Shown here: one piece after another, positions 34,851 to 44,265 of the stretch | How the letters are laid out: the number at the start of each line of letters is the position of its first letter | Position numbering within the stretch: the stretch's first letter is position 1 | Assembly: GCF_001612885.1 (NCBI RefSeq) | Contig: NZ_BDBH01000012.1 | Coordinates: forward strand, 219,318-283,317 | Direction: 5' to 3' | DNA length: 64,000 nucleotides | DNA from: Nocardia harenae NBRC 108248 | GTDB lineage: Bacteria; Actinomycetota; Actinomycetes; Mycobacteriales; Mycobacteriaceae | The notes under the pieces: generated by a model | What the model was told of the DNA's origin: nothing | What the model saw: only the letters and a program-made list of their open reading frames with translations | Database searches by the model: none | Made by a program: the position numbers and the translations under genes

Positions 34851-35960
34851 ATGGTCGCCTCCCTTCCGCTCGTTTTCGATGCCCCGCGCCGCGGGATGCC
34901 GCGCACGCATCTCGCCGACCTCGACGCGGAGGGCAGGCGCGCGGCCGTCGCCGAACTCGGGCTGCCCAAGTTCCGGGCCGACCAGATCGCCAGGCAGTAC
35001 TACGCCCGGCTGCAGGCCGACCCCGCCCGGATGACCGACCTGCCCGCCCCGATACGCGAGCAGATCGCCGAGGCACTCTTCCCGCCGCTGCTCACCGTGG
35101 TCAAGCACGTCGCCTGCGACGACGGCAGCACCCGCAAGACGCTCTACCGCGCGGGCGACGGCACCCTGCTGGAGAGCGTGCTCATGCGCTACCCCGACCG
35201 CAATACCCTCTGCATCTCCAGCCAGGCCGGCTGCGGCATGGCCTGCCCCTTCTGCGCCACCGGCCAGGGCGGGCTGAACCGCAACCTCTCCACCGCCGAG
35301 ATCGTCGATCAGGTGCGCGCCGCCGCGGCCGCGTTGCGCGACGACGAGGTAGCGGGCGGCCCCGGGCGGCTCTCCAATATCGTCTTCATGGGGATGGGCG
35401 AGCCGCTCGCCAACTACAAGCGGGTGGTCGCGGCGGTGCGCCGGATCACCGCGCCCGCGCCGGACGGGCTCGGCATCTCGCAGCGCAATGTGGTGGTCTC
35501 CACGGTCGGGCTGGCCCCCGCCATCCGCAAGCTGGCCGACGAGGGGCTCTCGGTGACGCTCGCCGTCTCGCTGCACACCCCCGACGACGAACTCCGCGAC
35601 ACCCTGGTGCCGGTCAACAACCGCTGGCCGGTCGCCGAGGTGCTGGAGGCCGCGCGCTACTACGCCGACACCACCGGCCGCCGGATCTCGATCGAGTACG
35701 CGCTCATTCGGGACGTGAACGACCAGCCCTGGCGCGCCGACATGCTCGGCCGCAAGCTGCACAAGGCGCTCGGCTCCCGGGTGCACGTGAACCTGATCCC
35801 GCTCAATCCGACGCCGGGCAGCGAGTGGGATGCCAGCCCGAAGCCGGTGGAGCGGGAGTTCGTGCGCCGGGTGAACGAGCAGGGGGTGCCGTGCACGGTG
35901 CGCGATACCCGCGGGCAGGAGATCGCGGCTGCCTGTGGGCAGTTGGCGGCGGAGAACTAG
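34851..35960 (+). CDS. rlmN: Dual-specificity rRNA/tRNA adenine C2-methyltransferase RlmN
   Basis: Radical SAM enzyme that methylates A2503 of 23S rRNA and A37 of some tRNAs. It is 369 residues. The cluster-binding motif C-x3-C-x2-C is Cys128, Cys132 and Cys135 in CGMACPFCATGQGG. Other family segments are NIVFMGMGEPLANY, SLHTPDDELRD and VNLIPLNPTPGSEW, and a C-terminal cysteine is in GVPCTVRDTRGQEI. ATG 34851 is the first start giving the family N-terminus. Its last four bases overlap the end of a convergent DUF5997 gene. Confidence 0.97.
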   Translation: MVASLPLVFDAPRRGMPRTHLADLDAEGRRAAVAELGLPKFRADQIARQYYARLQADPARMTDLPAPIREQIAEALFPPLLTVVKHVACDDGSTRKTLYRAGDGTLLESVLMRYPDRNTLCISSQAGCGMACPFCATGQGGLNRNLSTAEIVDQVRAAAAALRDDEVAGGPGRLSNIVFMGMGEPLANYKRVVAAVRRITAPAPDGLGISQRNVVVSTVGLAPAIRKLADEGLSVTLAVSLHTPDDELRDTLVPVNNRWPVAEVLEAARYYADTTGRRISIEYALIRDVNDQPWRADMLGRKLHKALGSRVHVNLIPLNPTPGSEWDASPKPVEREFVRRVNEQGVPCTVRDTRGQEIAAACGQLAAEN

Positions 35961-36367
35961 TAGTTCTTCTGCGGGCGATTGCTCGCGGCCCGCTTGCGCT
36001 CGCGCTCCTCCTCGACCCGAGCGGCCTCGGCCTGCACCGCGCGCAGGTTCTCCCGCTCGCGCAGCAGCCACTCCGGCGGGTCGGCGAGCAGGGCGTCGAT
36101 CTCGGTGGCGGTGAGGTGGTCGGAGATCTCGGCGCGGGCCAGCCCGCTGTTGCTGACGCCGAGTTTGCGGGCGACGACGTCGCGCGGGAAGGGGCCGGTG
36201 CGGCGCAGTTCGCGCAGCCACTCCGGCGGGTCCGCGCGCAGGGCGGCCAGTTCCTCGCGGGTGATCGGGTGCGTGCGGAACTCCTCCGGCGCGGCGGGCA
36301 GGTAGATGCCGAGCTTGGCGGCGGCCGTGAGTGGCTTCATGGTCTGCGGGTTCGGCACGCCGAGCAT
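35957..36367 (-). CDS. DUF5997 family protein
   Basis: A 136-residue protein of the actinobacterial DUF5997 family, function unknown. Conserved segments are MKPLTAAAKLGIYLPAAPEEF, two related motifs DPPEWLRELR and DPPEWLLRER, and PRDVVARKLGVSNSGLARA, which reads like a helix-turn-helix. The start ATG 36367 adds nine residues before the conserved Met. It is divergent from, and only 34 bases away from, a LysR-type gene, a pairing common for this family. A DNA-binding or regulatory-partner role is inference. Confidence 0.82.
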   Translation of the reverse strand: MLGVPNPQTMKPLTAAAKLGIYLPAAPEEFRTHPITREELAALRADPPEWLRELRRTGPFPRDVVARKLGVSNSGLARAEISDHLTATEIDALLADPPEWLLRERENLRAVQAEAARVEEERERKRAASNRPQKNY

Positions 36368-36401
36368 CCTATCCGCCGGGGGAGGCACTACTGTCGCCGG
36401 A

Positions 36402-37316
36402 GTGAGCGGCCCCGATTCGATCGATCCCGAACGGCTGCGGCAGTTCGTCGCGGTCGCCGACGAACTGCACTTCGCGCGCGCCGCGCGGGCGCTCGGCATT
36501 GCCAGGCAGCGGCTCAGCCGCACGGTGATCGAGCTGGAGCAGGAGCTGGGGGAGCGGCTCTTCGTGCCGGGCGCGCAGCCGACCGAGCTGACCGCGGCGG
36601 GGGCGGCGTTCCGGGAGCAGGCGCGGGCGGTGCTCGCGCGGCCGGTGCAGCCCGCGCCCGCGCCGGCGGCGGCGTCGCTGCGGGTCGGGTTCGTGCCCGG
36701 GGTGACGGTGTCGAAGTGGGAGCGGATCTGGGCCGAGCGGTTCCCCGAGGTGCCGCTGCGCACGGTGCCGCTGCCGCAGGGCGAGCAGGAGCGGGCGCTG
36801 CGGGCGGGGGAGGTCGACATGTGCTTCGTCCGGCTGCCGGTGCAGCGGGACGGGCTGAGCGTGATCCCGCTGTACACGGAGGTGCCGGTGGCGGTGGTGC
36901 CGAAGGAGCACCCGGTGGCGGCGTACGCGGAGATCGCCGACGCGGATCTGGCCGGGGAGCAGCGGCACGGCGATGCCGATATCGACGGCGCGGCGGGGAT
37001 CCTGGAGCTGGTGGCAGCGGGGGTCGGGGTCGCGGTGCTGCCGCACTCCATCGCGCGGCTGCACGCGCGGCGCGATCTGGTCTACCGGACCGTCACCGAC
37101 CTGCCCGGCACCGAGGTGGCGCTGGCCTGGCCGAGCGCGGCGACCACCGAGCCCATCGAGGAGTTCGTCGGCGTGGTGCGCGGCCGGACCGCCCGCAGCA
37201 CCCGCTCGCCCTCGGCCCGCGCCGAACCGGCGAAACCGCAGCCGAAGAAGGCGCCGGTCAGGAAGGGCGCCGCTCGCGGGCTCGCCCCGAAACAGGGGCG
37301 TCGTCGCGGCCTTTGA
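36402..37316 (+). CDS. LysR-family transcriptional regulator
   Basis: A 304-residue LysR-type protein. The N-terminal winged helix-turn-helix is RLRQFVAVADELHFARAARALGIARQRLSR (quoted in part), followed by the linker helix and a substrate-binding domain beginning LRVGFVPGV. The last 50 residues form a Lys/Arg/Pro/Ala tail absent from ordinary LysR proteins. GTG 36402. It is divergent from the DUF5997 gene with a short shared promoter region. No target can be named beyond possible control of that neighbour. Confidence 0.88.
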   Translation: MSGPDSIDPERLRQFVAVADELHFARAARALGIARQRLSRTVIELEQELGERLFVPGAQPTELTAAGAAFREQARAVLARPVQPAPAPAAASLRVGFVPGVTVSKWERIWAERFPEVPLRTVPLPQGEQERALRAGEVDMCFVRLPVQRDGLSVIPLYTEVPVAVVPKEHPVAAYAEIADADLAGEQRHGDADIDGAAGILELVAAGVGVAVLPHSIARLHARRDLVYRTVTDLPGTEVALAWPSAATTEPIEEFVGVVRGRTARSTRSPSARAEPAKPQPKKAPVRKGAARGLAPKQGRRRGL

Positions 37317-37409
37317 GCATCGGCTCCGCTCGAGAAGGTGGCCGTGAGCACCAGCCGATGCCGGAGCGCCGACGGGACGGCAGCGGCGCGTATCCCGGCC
37401 GGCCCGGAA

Positions 37410-37679
37410 CTACCGGGGACGCCGCCGGTAGATGATGTCGTAGATGAAGAGCCCCACGATGGAGAGCGCGAAGGCGACCAGGAAGATGTCCTCGACCCTG
37501 CCGTTGTGATTGCCGATGATCATGGCGAGCAGGGCGAGCGCGACGAACCAGCCCGCGATGCGGAAGGTCTTCGGCGATTCCCCGCTCCAGCCCCAGGCGG
37601 CCGACGGCACCTCGGCGGTGTCGACGTGGGGCGCGACCGCGCGCTCGTTGTCGGCGGGTTCGAGTTCCGTGGCGGCCAC
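37410..37679 (-). CDS. DUF2631 family small membrane protein
   Basis: An 89-residue protein matching DUF2631, restricted to actinobacteria. A polar N-terminus with VPSAAWGWSGESPKTFRIAG precedes two membrane segments (WFVALALLAMIIGN and DIFLVAFALSIVGLFIYDII) and a basic C-terminus RRRPR. GTG 37679 is preceded by AAGGAG. It lies upstream of and divergent to dxr, as its homologue does in mycobacteria. Function unknown. Confidence 0.85.
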   Translation of the reverse strand: MAATELEPADNERAVAPHVDTAEVPSAAWGWSGESPKTFRIAGWFVALALLAMIIGNHNGRVEDIFLVAFALSIVGLFIYDIIYRRRPR

Positions 37680-37768
37680 GATCGCTCCTTCTGGGGGAAG
37701 ACGGCTACTGCCCGATATCGTGGCATACGACCGCACGTCGTAGCCAGCAGGGCTGCCACAATGGGGCG

Positions 37769-38917
37769 GTGTCCGACATCGTGAGAGTCCTGCTGCTGGG
37801 CAGCACCGGATCCATCGGAACCCAGGCGCTGGAGGTGATCGCCGCCAACCCCGACCGGTTCGAGGTGGTGGGGCTCGCCGCCCGCGGCGGGAACCCCGAG
37901 CTGCTAACCGCGCAGATGTCGGCCACCGGGACGCGCAATGTCGCGGTCGCCGACCCGCGCGCCGGGCAGGCGCTCGATCTGGAACTCGCCGGACCCGCCG
38001 CGGCGACCGAGCTGGTCCGCCGCACCGAGGCCGACGTGGTGCTGAACGCGCTGGTCGGCTCGCTCGGGCTGGAGCCGACGCTGGCCACCCTGGAATCCGG
38101 CACCCGGCTCGCGCTGGCGAACAAGGAGTCGCTGGTAGCGGGTGGGTCGCTGGTGACCCGCGCGGCCGCGCCGGGGCAGATCGTTCCGGTCGACTCCGAG
38201 CACTCGGCGCTCGCCCAGTGCCTGCGCGGCGGCCGCGCCGAGGAGGTGGACCGGCTGGTGCTCACCGCCTCCGGCGGGCCGTTCCGCGGCTGGACCGCCG
38301 AGATGCTGGAGAACGTGGACCCGGCCGCGGCGAAGGCGCACCCGACCTGGGCCATGGGGCTGATGAACACGCTGAACTCGGCCTCGCTGGTGAACAAGGG
38401 GCTGGAGCTGATCGAGACCCACCTGCTCTTCGGCATCCCGTACGACCGGATCGACGTCACCGTGCACCCGCAGTCCATCGTGCACTCCATGGTCACCTTC
38501 ACCGACGGCTCCACGCTGGCACAGGCCAGCCCGCCGGATATGAAGCTGCCGATCGCGCTGGCACTGGGCTGGCCGGACCGGATCGCGGGTGCCGCCGCGG
38601 CCTGCGACTTCGGCACCGCCGCCACCTGGACCTTCGAGCCGGTGGACAGCGAGGTCTTCCCCGCGGTCGAGCTGGCCCGCCGCGCCGGGACGCTCGGCGG
38701 CAGTGTGACGGCGGTCTACAACGCCGCCAACGAGGCCGCGGTGCAGGCCTTCCTCGACGGCGCCATCCGCTTCCCGGAGATCGTGCGGATCGTCACCGAG
38801 GCGGTCGAGGGCGCGGAGCAGTGGCGGGCCGAGCCGGGCTCGCTGGCCGAGGTGCTCGCGGCCGACGACTGGGCGCGCGCCTTCGCCGCCGCCGCGGTGC
38901 GCGGGCGATCGGCCTGA
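37769..38917 (+). CDS. dxr: 1-deoxy-D-xylulose-5-phosphate reductoisomerase
   Basis: Second enzyme of the MEP isoprenoid pathway, converting DXP to MEP with NADPH. It is 382 residues. The nucleotide fold begins LLLGSTGSIGTQALEVI. The substrate and metal region includes ALANKESLVAGG, PVDSEHSALAQCL, SGGPFRGW and GLELIETHLLFGIPYDRIDV (quoted in part). A C-terminal helical domain contains NAANEAAVQAFLDG. GTG start. rip1 and ispG, another MEP enzyme, follow on the same strand. Confidence 0.98.
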   Translation: MSDIVRVLLLGSTGSIGTQALEVIAANPDRFEVVGLAARGGNPELLTAQMSATGTRNVAVADPRAGQALDLELAGPAAATELVRRTEADVVLNALVGSLGLEPTLATLESGTRLALANKESLVAGGSLVTRAAAPGQIVPVDSEHSALAQCLRGGRAEEVDRLVLTASGGPFRGWTAEMLENVDPAAAKAHPTWAMGLMNTLNSASLVNKGLELIETHLLFGIPYDRIDVTVHPQSIVHSMVTFTDGSTLAQASPPDMKLPIALALGWPDRIAGAAAACDFGTAATWTFEPVDSEVFPAVELARRAGTLGGSVTAVYNAANEAAVQAFLDGAIRFPEIVRIVTEAVEGAEQWRAEPGSLAEVLAADDWARAFAAAAVRGRSA

Positions 38918-39007
38918 TCGCGCGGGCTGGTACGGTCCGGCACCGCTACTGTTGACCACAGGCGTCCGGCGCCGAGGGCCGGAATTCGCGGGAGGACTGG
39001 AGTTCAG

Positions 39008-40210
39008 ATGGTGTTCGCGTTGGGCTTCGCCCTGTTCGCCCTCGGCATCACGATCTCGGTCGCACTGCACGAGTGCGGCCACATGTGGGCGGCCCAGGCG
39101 ACCGGCATGAAGGTGCGGCGCTACTACATCGGCTTCGGCCCCAAGGTCTTCTCCTTCCGGCGCGGCGAGACCGAGTACGGCCTCAAGGCGCTTCCGCTCG
39201 GCGGCTTCTGCGACATCGTCGGGATGACCGCGCTGGACGAGGTGCCGCCGGAGGACCTGGACCGGGCCATGTACCGGCAGGCCACCTGGAAGCGCATGGT
39301 GGTGATGTTCGGCGGCATCGCGATGAACTTCCTGCTCGGCTTCCTGCTGGTGGTGGTGCTGGCGATCGGCTGGGGGCTGCCGCAGCTGGACCCGGTGGAG
39401 ACCAAGCTCGGCGCGATGAACTGCGTCGCCACCGCCAACCCGGACGGCAGTCTGCAGGAGTGCACCGGCACCGGCCCGGCCCAGCGGGCGGGGTTGCAGC
39501 GCGGCGACGTGGTGACCGCCGTGAACGGCGTGGCGGTGAGCACCTGGAAGGACTTCCAGCGCGAGACCCAGAAGCAGACCGGCACCTTCGAGTACACGAT
39601 CGAGCGCGACGGCGCCACGCTGACCGTGCCGGTGACGCCGGAGCGCACCGTGCGGTACGACGACAACGGGCAGAACCCGCGCGAGGTGAGCGCGGTCGGC
39701 GTCGGCTCGTACGGTGCGGAGCCGCCGCAGAAGTACGGCGTGCTGGACGCCGTGCCCGCCTCGCTCGCCTTCACCGGCGACATGTTCGTGCGCACCCTGG
39801 AGTCGCTGGCCCAGATGCCGGCCAAGGTGGCGGCGCTGTGGACCGCGGTCACCGGCGGCGAGCGCGACCCGGAGACCCCGGTCAGCGTGTACGGGGCAAG
39901 CCGGATCGGCGGCGAGACCGCCGAGCGCGGGCTCTGGGGCATCTTCATCCTGGTGCTGGCCAGCCTGAACTTCTTCCTCGGCGCCTTCAACCTGCTGCCG
40001 CTGCTCCCCCTGGACGGCGGGCACATGGCGGTCGTGCTCTACGAGAAGGCGCGCAACTCGGTGCGCGCCTGGCGCGGGCTGGCCCCCGGCGGCCCGGTCG
40101 ACTACCTGAAACTGCTGCCGCTCACCTACGCGGCGGTGGTCATCGGCGGCGCGTACATGGTGCTCACGCTCACCGCCGACATCGTGAACCCGGTCAAGCT
40201 GTTCCCCTGA
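39008..40210 (+). CDS. rip1: Site-2 protease Rip1 (RseP family)
   Basis: Intramembrane zinc metalloprotease that cleaves membrane-bound anti-sigma factors and other substrates. It is 400 residues. Zinc ligands are His21 and His25 with catalytic Glu22 in LHECGHMW at the first membrane segment, and Asp336 in LLPLDGGHM near the third. A PDZ domain lies between (GLQRGDVVTAVNGVAV). The gene sits between dxr and ispG, the same place as the mycobacterial Rip1, which controls envelope composition and stress sigma factors. Confidence 0.95.
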   Translation: MVFALGFALFALGITISVALHECGHMWAAQATGMKVRRYYIGFGPKVFSFRRGETEYGLKALPLGGFCDIVGMTALDEVPPEDLDRAMYRQATWKRMVVMFGGIAMNFLLGFLLVVVLAIGWGLPQLDPVETKLGAMNCVATANPDGSLQECTGTGPAQRAGLQRGDVVTAVNGVAVSTWKDFQRETQKQTGTFEYTIERDGATLTVPVTPERTVRYDDNGQNPREVSAVGVGSYGAEPPQKYGVLDAVPASLAFTGDMFVRTLESLAQMPAKVAALWTAVTGGERDPETPVSVYGASRIGGETAERGLWGIFILVLASLNFFLGAFNLLPLLPLDGGHMAVVLYEKARNSVRAWRGLAPGGPVDYLKLLPLTYAAVVIGGAYMVLTLTADIVNPVKLFP

Positions 40211-40313
40211 CATCGGGTTGTCAGCGGCCTCACACCGGGCGTAATTCCGGAGCGCGACTAAGCTCGATGGCGTTACGGCTCGACCACGCACGTGAGGAAG
40301 AAGGCAGCCGACA

Positions 40314-41465
40314 GTGACCACCATCGGATTGGGGATGCCCGCCGCACCGGCGGCCGTCCTCGCACCCCGTCGCAAGACCCGCCAGCTCATGGTCGGCGGT
40401 GTCGGCGTCGGCAGCGATCATCCGATCTCGGTGCAGTCCATGACGACCACCAAGACGCACGACATCAACGCCACGCTGCAGCAGATCGCGGAGCTCACCG
40501 CCTCCGGCTGCGACATCGTCCGGGTGGCGTGCCCGCGCCAGGAGGATGCCGACGCGCTCGCGACCATCGCGAAGAAGTCGCAGATTCCGGTGATCGCCGA
40601 TATCCATTTCCAGCCGCGCTACATCTTCGCCGCGATCGACGCCGGGTGCGCCGCGGTTCGGGTGAACCCCGGCAATATCAAGGAGTTCGACGGCCGGGTC
40701 AAGGAGGTCGCGAAGGCGGCGGGGGACGCCGGGATTCCCATCCGGATCGGCGTGAACGCCGGGTCGCTGGACCGGCGGATGCTGGAGAAGTACGGCAAGG
40801 CGACGCCGGAGGCGCTGGTGGAGTCGGCGCTCTGGGAGGCCGGGCTCTTCGAGGAGCACGGTTTCGGCGACATCAAGATCTCGGTCAAGCACAACGACCC
40901 GGTGGTCATGGTGGAGGCGTACCGGCAGCTGGCGGCGCAGAGCGACTACCCGCTGCATCTCGGGGTGACCGAGGCCGGGCCCGCGTTCCAGGGCACCATC
41001 AAGTCGGCGGTGGCGTTCGGCGCGCTGCTCGGCGAGGGGATCGGTGACACCATCCGGGTCTCGCTCTCCGCGCCGCCCGCCGAGGAGATCAAGGTCGGCG
41101 GGCAGATCCTGCAGTCGCTGAACCTGCGGCCGCGCAAGCTGGAGATCGTCTCCTGCCCGTCCTGCGGGCGGGCCCAGGTCGACGTCTACACGCTCGCCAA
41201 CGAGGTGACCGCCGGGCTGGAGGGCATGGAGGTGCCGCTGCGCGTCGCCGTCATGGGCTGCGTCGTGAACGGGCCGGGCGAGGCGCGCGAGGCCGATCTC
41301 GGCGTCGCCTCCGGCAACGGGCGCGGGCAGATCTTCGTCAAGGGCGAGGTGATCAAGACGGTTCCCGAGGCGCAGATCGTCGAGACGCTCATCGAGGAGG
41401 CCATGCGCATCGCCGAGGAGATGGGCGGCGCCGAATCCGGCGAGCCGGTGGTGACCGTCGGGTAG
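40314..41465 (+). CDS. ispG: 4-hydroxy-3-methylbut-2-en-1-yl diphosphate synthase
   Basis: Iron-sulfur enzyme of the MEP pathway that reduces MEcPP to HMBPP. It is 383 residues of the two-domain bacterial form. The N-terminal TIM barrel has VGGVGVGSDHPISVQSMT and RVNPGNIKEFDG. Cluster cysteines are in SCPSCGRAQ and GCVVNGPGEAREAD. GTG start. It follows rip1 by about 100 bases and completes a dxr-rip1-ispG group of shared mycobacterial order. Confidence 0.98.
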   Translation: MTTIGLGMPAAPAAVLAPRRKTRQLMVGGVGVGSDHPISVQSMTTTKTHDINATLQQIAELTASGCDIVRVACPRQEDADALATIAKKSQIPVIADIHFQPRYIFAAIDAGCAAVRVNPGNIKEFDGRVKEVAKAAGDAGIPIRIGVNAGSLDRRMLEKYGKATPEALVESALWEAGLFEEHGFGDIKISVKHNDPVVMVEAYRQLAAQSDYPLHLGVTEAGPAFQGTIKSAVAFGALLGEGIGDTIRVSLSAPPAEEIKVGGQILQSLNLRPRKLEIVSCPSCGRAQVDVYTLANEVTAGLEGMEVPLRVAVMGCVVNGPGEAREADLGVASGNGRGQIFVKGEVIKTVPEAQIVETLIEEAMRIAEEMGGAESGEPVVTVG

Positions 41466-41525
41466 AAGGTCAAGGTTCGGTACTAGCTGTACCGCTCCGG
41501 CCCGGTTCGTGGCAGGCTGGGCGTC

Positions 41526-42389
41526 GTGCGGAGTCTGCTGGATCCGGCGCGTCGGGCGCGGCACCCGGCCGCGCGACAGCTCGCGAACCGGGATCTCGCG
41601 CAGGTGCTGCGCGTGCTGGATACCGATCCGGTCGCGTCGTGCATGGTCGCGGCCCGATTGCAGGAGTACGGGCTGGACGCCAGGTACGGCTACGGCGAGC
41701 TGTGGAGCCGGGGTGACCCGGGCGATTCGCTCTGCTTCTCCGGCGCCAACCTGGTGCCGCTGCGCGGTGACGCCGCGTCGGTGCAGGCCTTCGCCGAGCG
41801 GGCGCTGCGGTTTCCGCGCATGTGCTCCTCGGTGGTCGGCCGCCGCGAGCTGGCGCTGCCGCTCTGGGAGGCGCTGGCCGGGCACTGGGGGCCGGAGCGC
41901 GAGGTGCGCGGCGTGCAGCCGCTGCTCGCGCTGGCCGGGCAGGCGACCATCGCCGCCGACCCGGAGGTGCGCAAGGTGCGCCCGGACGAGCTGGACCGCT
42001 ACCTCGAGGCCGCCATCGCCATGTTCATCGAGGAGGTCGGCGTCGACCCGAGGGCGGGCGACGGCGGCCGCGGCTACCGCAGGCGGATCGCCGGGCTCAT
42101 CGAATCCGGCCGCGCCTGGGGCCGGTTCGAGGACGGCGAGGTGGTCTTCAAGGCCGAGGTCGGCGCGCTCTCCCGGCGCACCGGGCAGATCCAGGGCGTG
42201 TGGGTGCACCCCGAACACCGGGGCAAGGGGCACGGCGCGACCGGTACCGCGGCGGTCGCCAACGCGGTGGTCGCCACCGGACGCACCGCGAGCCTCTACG
42301 TGAACGACTACAACGGCGCCGCGCGCCGCGCGTACCGGAAGGTCGGCTTCCAGCAGATCGCCACCTTCGCCACCGTTCTGCTGGACTGA
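41526..42389 (+). CDS. GNAT N-acetyltransferase with DUF4081 domain
   Basis: A 287-residue protein. The N-terminal part (VLDTDPVASCMVAARLQEYGLD, quoted in part) matches the DUF4081 domain and the C-terminal part a GNAT fold. The acetyl-CoA loop is IQGVWVHPEHRGKGHGA and the final strand SLYVNDYNGAARRAYRKVGF. Substrate unknown. GTG start 1526 bases is not implied: the frame begins at the GTG after GGCAGGCTGGGC and has no better alternative. It follows ispG as its homologue does in mycobacteria. Confidence 0.88.
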   Translation: MRSLLDPARRARHPAARQLANRDLAQVLRVLDTDPVASCMVAARLQEYGLDARYGYGELWSRGDPGDSLCFSGANLVPLRGDAASVQAFAERALRFPRMCSSVVGRRELALPLWEALAGHWGPEREVRGVQPLLALAGQATIAADPEVRKVRPDELDRYLEAAIAMFIEEVGVDPRAGDGGRGYRRRIAGLIESGRAWGRFEDGEVVFKAEVGALSRRTGQIQGVWVHPEHRGKGHGATGTAAVANAVVATGRTASLYVNDYNGAARRAYRKVGFQQIATFATVLLD

Positions 42390-42449
42390 GCGGGCGATAT
42401 CCCGGTGCGCCACCGGGTTTGCCTGCCGGTCGCCGGTTACCATCGGGCC

Positions 42450-44243
42450 GTGTCGATCCGGATGGTCACCACGCTCGCGGCGACGGTCTGCACGGTGCTC
42501 GCGGCCGTGGGCTGCTCGGCGGGCCCGCAGGGCCCGATCCCCGTCGCCGACGCCTTCGTCGCGGCCTTCGCCGAACGCCGCACCGACGACGCCGCCGAAC
42601 TCACCGGCCTGCCCGAGAAGGCCGGGCCCGCACTGGAATCCGCGTGGAAGAACCTCCAGGCCGAGAGCCTGGAGGCGACCACCGGCCAGGCGCGGGTCAG
42701 CGGCGACACCGCGACGGTGGAGTACACCTACGAGTGGAAGCTGCCGAAGAACCGGGTCTGGAGCTACACCGGCCAGCTGCAGATGGGCAAGATCGACGGT
42801 CGCTGGGCGGTGCGCTGGACCTCCGCCGACATCCACCCGCGGCTCGGCGACACCCAGACCATGGTGCTGCGTGCCGACCCCGCGCCCAAGGCCAGGGTGA
42901 ACGAGTCGTCGGGCAGCGACGTGCTGGTGCCGGGGCGGGTCTCCCGGGTCACCTTCGACGCCGCCGCGGCATCCGACCCGGGCGGCACCGCCACCGTGCT
43001 CGCTCGCGCGCTGCATCGCTTCGACACCGAGCTGACGCCGCCGAAGATCCTCGCCTCCGCCCGCGCCGCGCGCGGCCGGCACACCGTGATCGCGCTGAAC
43101 GAGGTGGAGGCGGACCAGGTCACGAACGAGCTCATCGGGCTGCCCGGGGTCACCCTGGTCCCGGAGTGGGACATGGTGCCGACCGACCGGAAGTTCGCTC
43201 CCGACCTGATGACCCAGGTTCGGCAGACGGTGATCACCGAGGTCGACGGCAGGGCGGGGTGGAGCGTCGTCACGGTGAACGCCAATGGCGCCGACACCGA
43301 CGTGCTCACCGAGGTGGCCGCGCAGCCGGCGCCCTCCTTCGCGCTGAGCGTGGACCGCTTCGTGCAGAACGCGGCGCAGCGCGCGGTGGACGTGCGCCGC
43401 GACGAGCAGACCATGATGGTGGTGATCCGCCCCTCCACCGGCGCCATCCTCGCGGTCGCGCAGAACGAGGCCACCGACCGGGACGGCCCGATGGCGACCA
43501 TCGGCCAGTATCCGCCCGGCTCGATCTTCAAGACGGTGACCGCGACCGCCGCCATGACCGCCGGGCTCGCCACCCCGGACACCGTGCTGCCCTGCCCGAG
43601 CCGGATCACCATCGGCGAGCGCACCATCCCCAACTACGACCTCTTCACCGTCGGCAGCGTCCCCATGGCCACCGCGTACGAGCGCTCCTGCAATACCTCG
43701 TTCGCCAAGCTCGCCAGCGAGCTGCCTGGCGACGCGCTGCACAGCGCCGCCGCCTCGCTCGGCGTCGGCGCGAGCTACACCGTGCCCGGGCTGCCGACCT
43801 TTTCCGGCTCGGTGCCGCCCGCCGAGGAACTGGTGCAGCGCACCGAGGACGGCATCGGCCAGGGCCGGGTGGTGGTGAGCCCGTTCGGCATGGCGCTCAT
43901 GGCGGCGACGGTCGCCACCGGGCGGGCGCCGACGCCGTGGCTCATCGGCGGCCGCACCACCGAGGTGGACGGGGAGCGGCCGGAGCCCGCGCCGGAGGCG
44001 ATCGACGGGCTGCGCACCATGATGCGCAAGGTGGTGACCGGGGGTACCGCCGAGCGCATCGTCGACCAGGGCGAGGTCTACGGCAAGACCGGCGAGGCCG
44101 AGGTGGACGGGGGCTCGCACTCCTGGTTCGTCGGGTACCGGGGCGATCTCGCCTTCGCCACCCTGCTGGTCAAGGGTGGTAGCTCGGACAATGCGGTCGC
44201 GGTGACCAGGGACATGTTCACCGCCCTGCCGCCGGAGTACTGA
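42450..44243 (+). CDS. Penicillin-binding lipoprotein with NTF2-like domain
   Basis: A 597-residue transpeptidase attached to the membrane as a lipoprotein (lipobox LAAVGCSAG). It has an N-terminal NTF2-like MecA domain (VADAFVAAFAERRTDDAAEL), a short dimerisation region, and a penicillin-binding domain. Active-site motifs are complete: Ser358-x-x-Lys361 in PPGSIFKTV, Ser413-Cys-Asn415 in YERSCNTSFAK, and Lys546-Thr-Gly in YGKTGEAEV. It should cross-link peptidoglycan outside the membrane. The MecA-like domain recalls low-affinity PBP2a, but the homologue is a normal core gene in mycobacteria. Start GTG 42450. Confidence 0.93.
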   Translation: MSIRMVTTLAATVCTVLAAVGCSAGPQGPIPVADAFVAAFAERRTDDAAELTGLPEKAGPALESAWKNLQAESLEATTGQARVSGDTATVEYTYEWKLPKNRVWSYTGQLQMGKIDGRWAVRWTSADIHPRLGDTQTMVLRADPAPKARVNESSGSDVLVPGRVSRVTFDAAAASDPGGTATVLARALHRFDTELTPPKILASARAARGRHTVIALNEVEADQVTNELIGLPGVTLVPEWDMVPTDRKFAPDLMTQVRQTVITEVDGRAGWSVVTVNANGADTDVLTEVAAQPAPSFALSVDRFVQNAAQRAVDVRRDEQTMMVVIRPSTGAILAVAQNEATDRDGPMATIGQYPPGSIFKTVTATAAMTAGLATPDTVLPCPSRITIGERTIPNYDLFTVGSVPMATAYERSCNTSFAKLASELPGDALHSAAASLGVGASYTVPGLPTFSGSVPPAEELVQRTEDGIGQGRVVVSPFGMALMAATVATGRAPTPWLIGGRTTEVDGERPEPAPEAIDGLRTMMRKVVTGGTAERIVDQGEVYGKTGEAEVDGGSHSWFVGYRGDLAFATLLVKGGSSDNAVAVTRDMFTALPPEY

Positions 44244-44265
44244 GAGGGGGCGTGCCCGCCGCGGG

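Noticed and set aside
40230..44120. Minus-strand frame of nearly 1,300 codons over ispG, the GNAT gene and the penicillin-binding gene
   Set aside because: Antisense to three recognised genes and without its own motifs or ribosome-binding site.
42450..44243. Acquired PBP2a-type resistance gene
   Set aside because: The MecA-like N-terminal domain is shared with a core mycobacterial penicillin-binding lipoprotein in the same gene order, so horizontal resistance is not supported.
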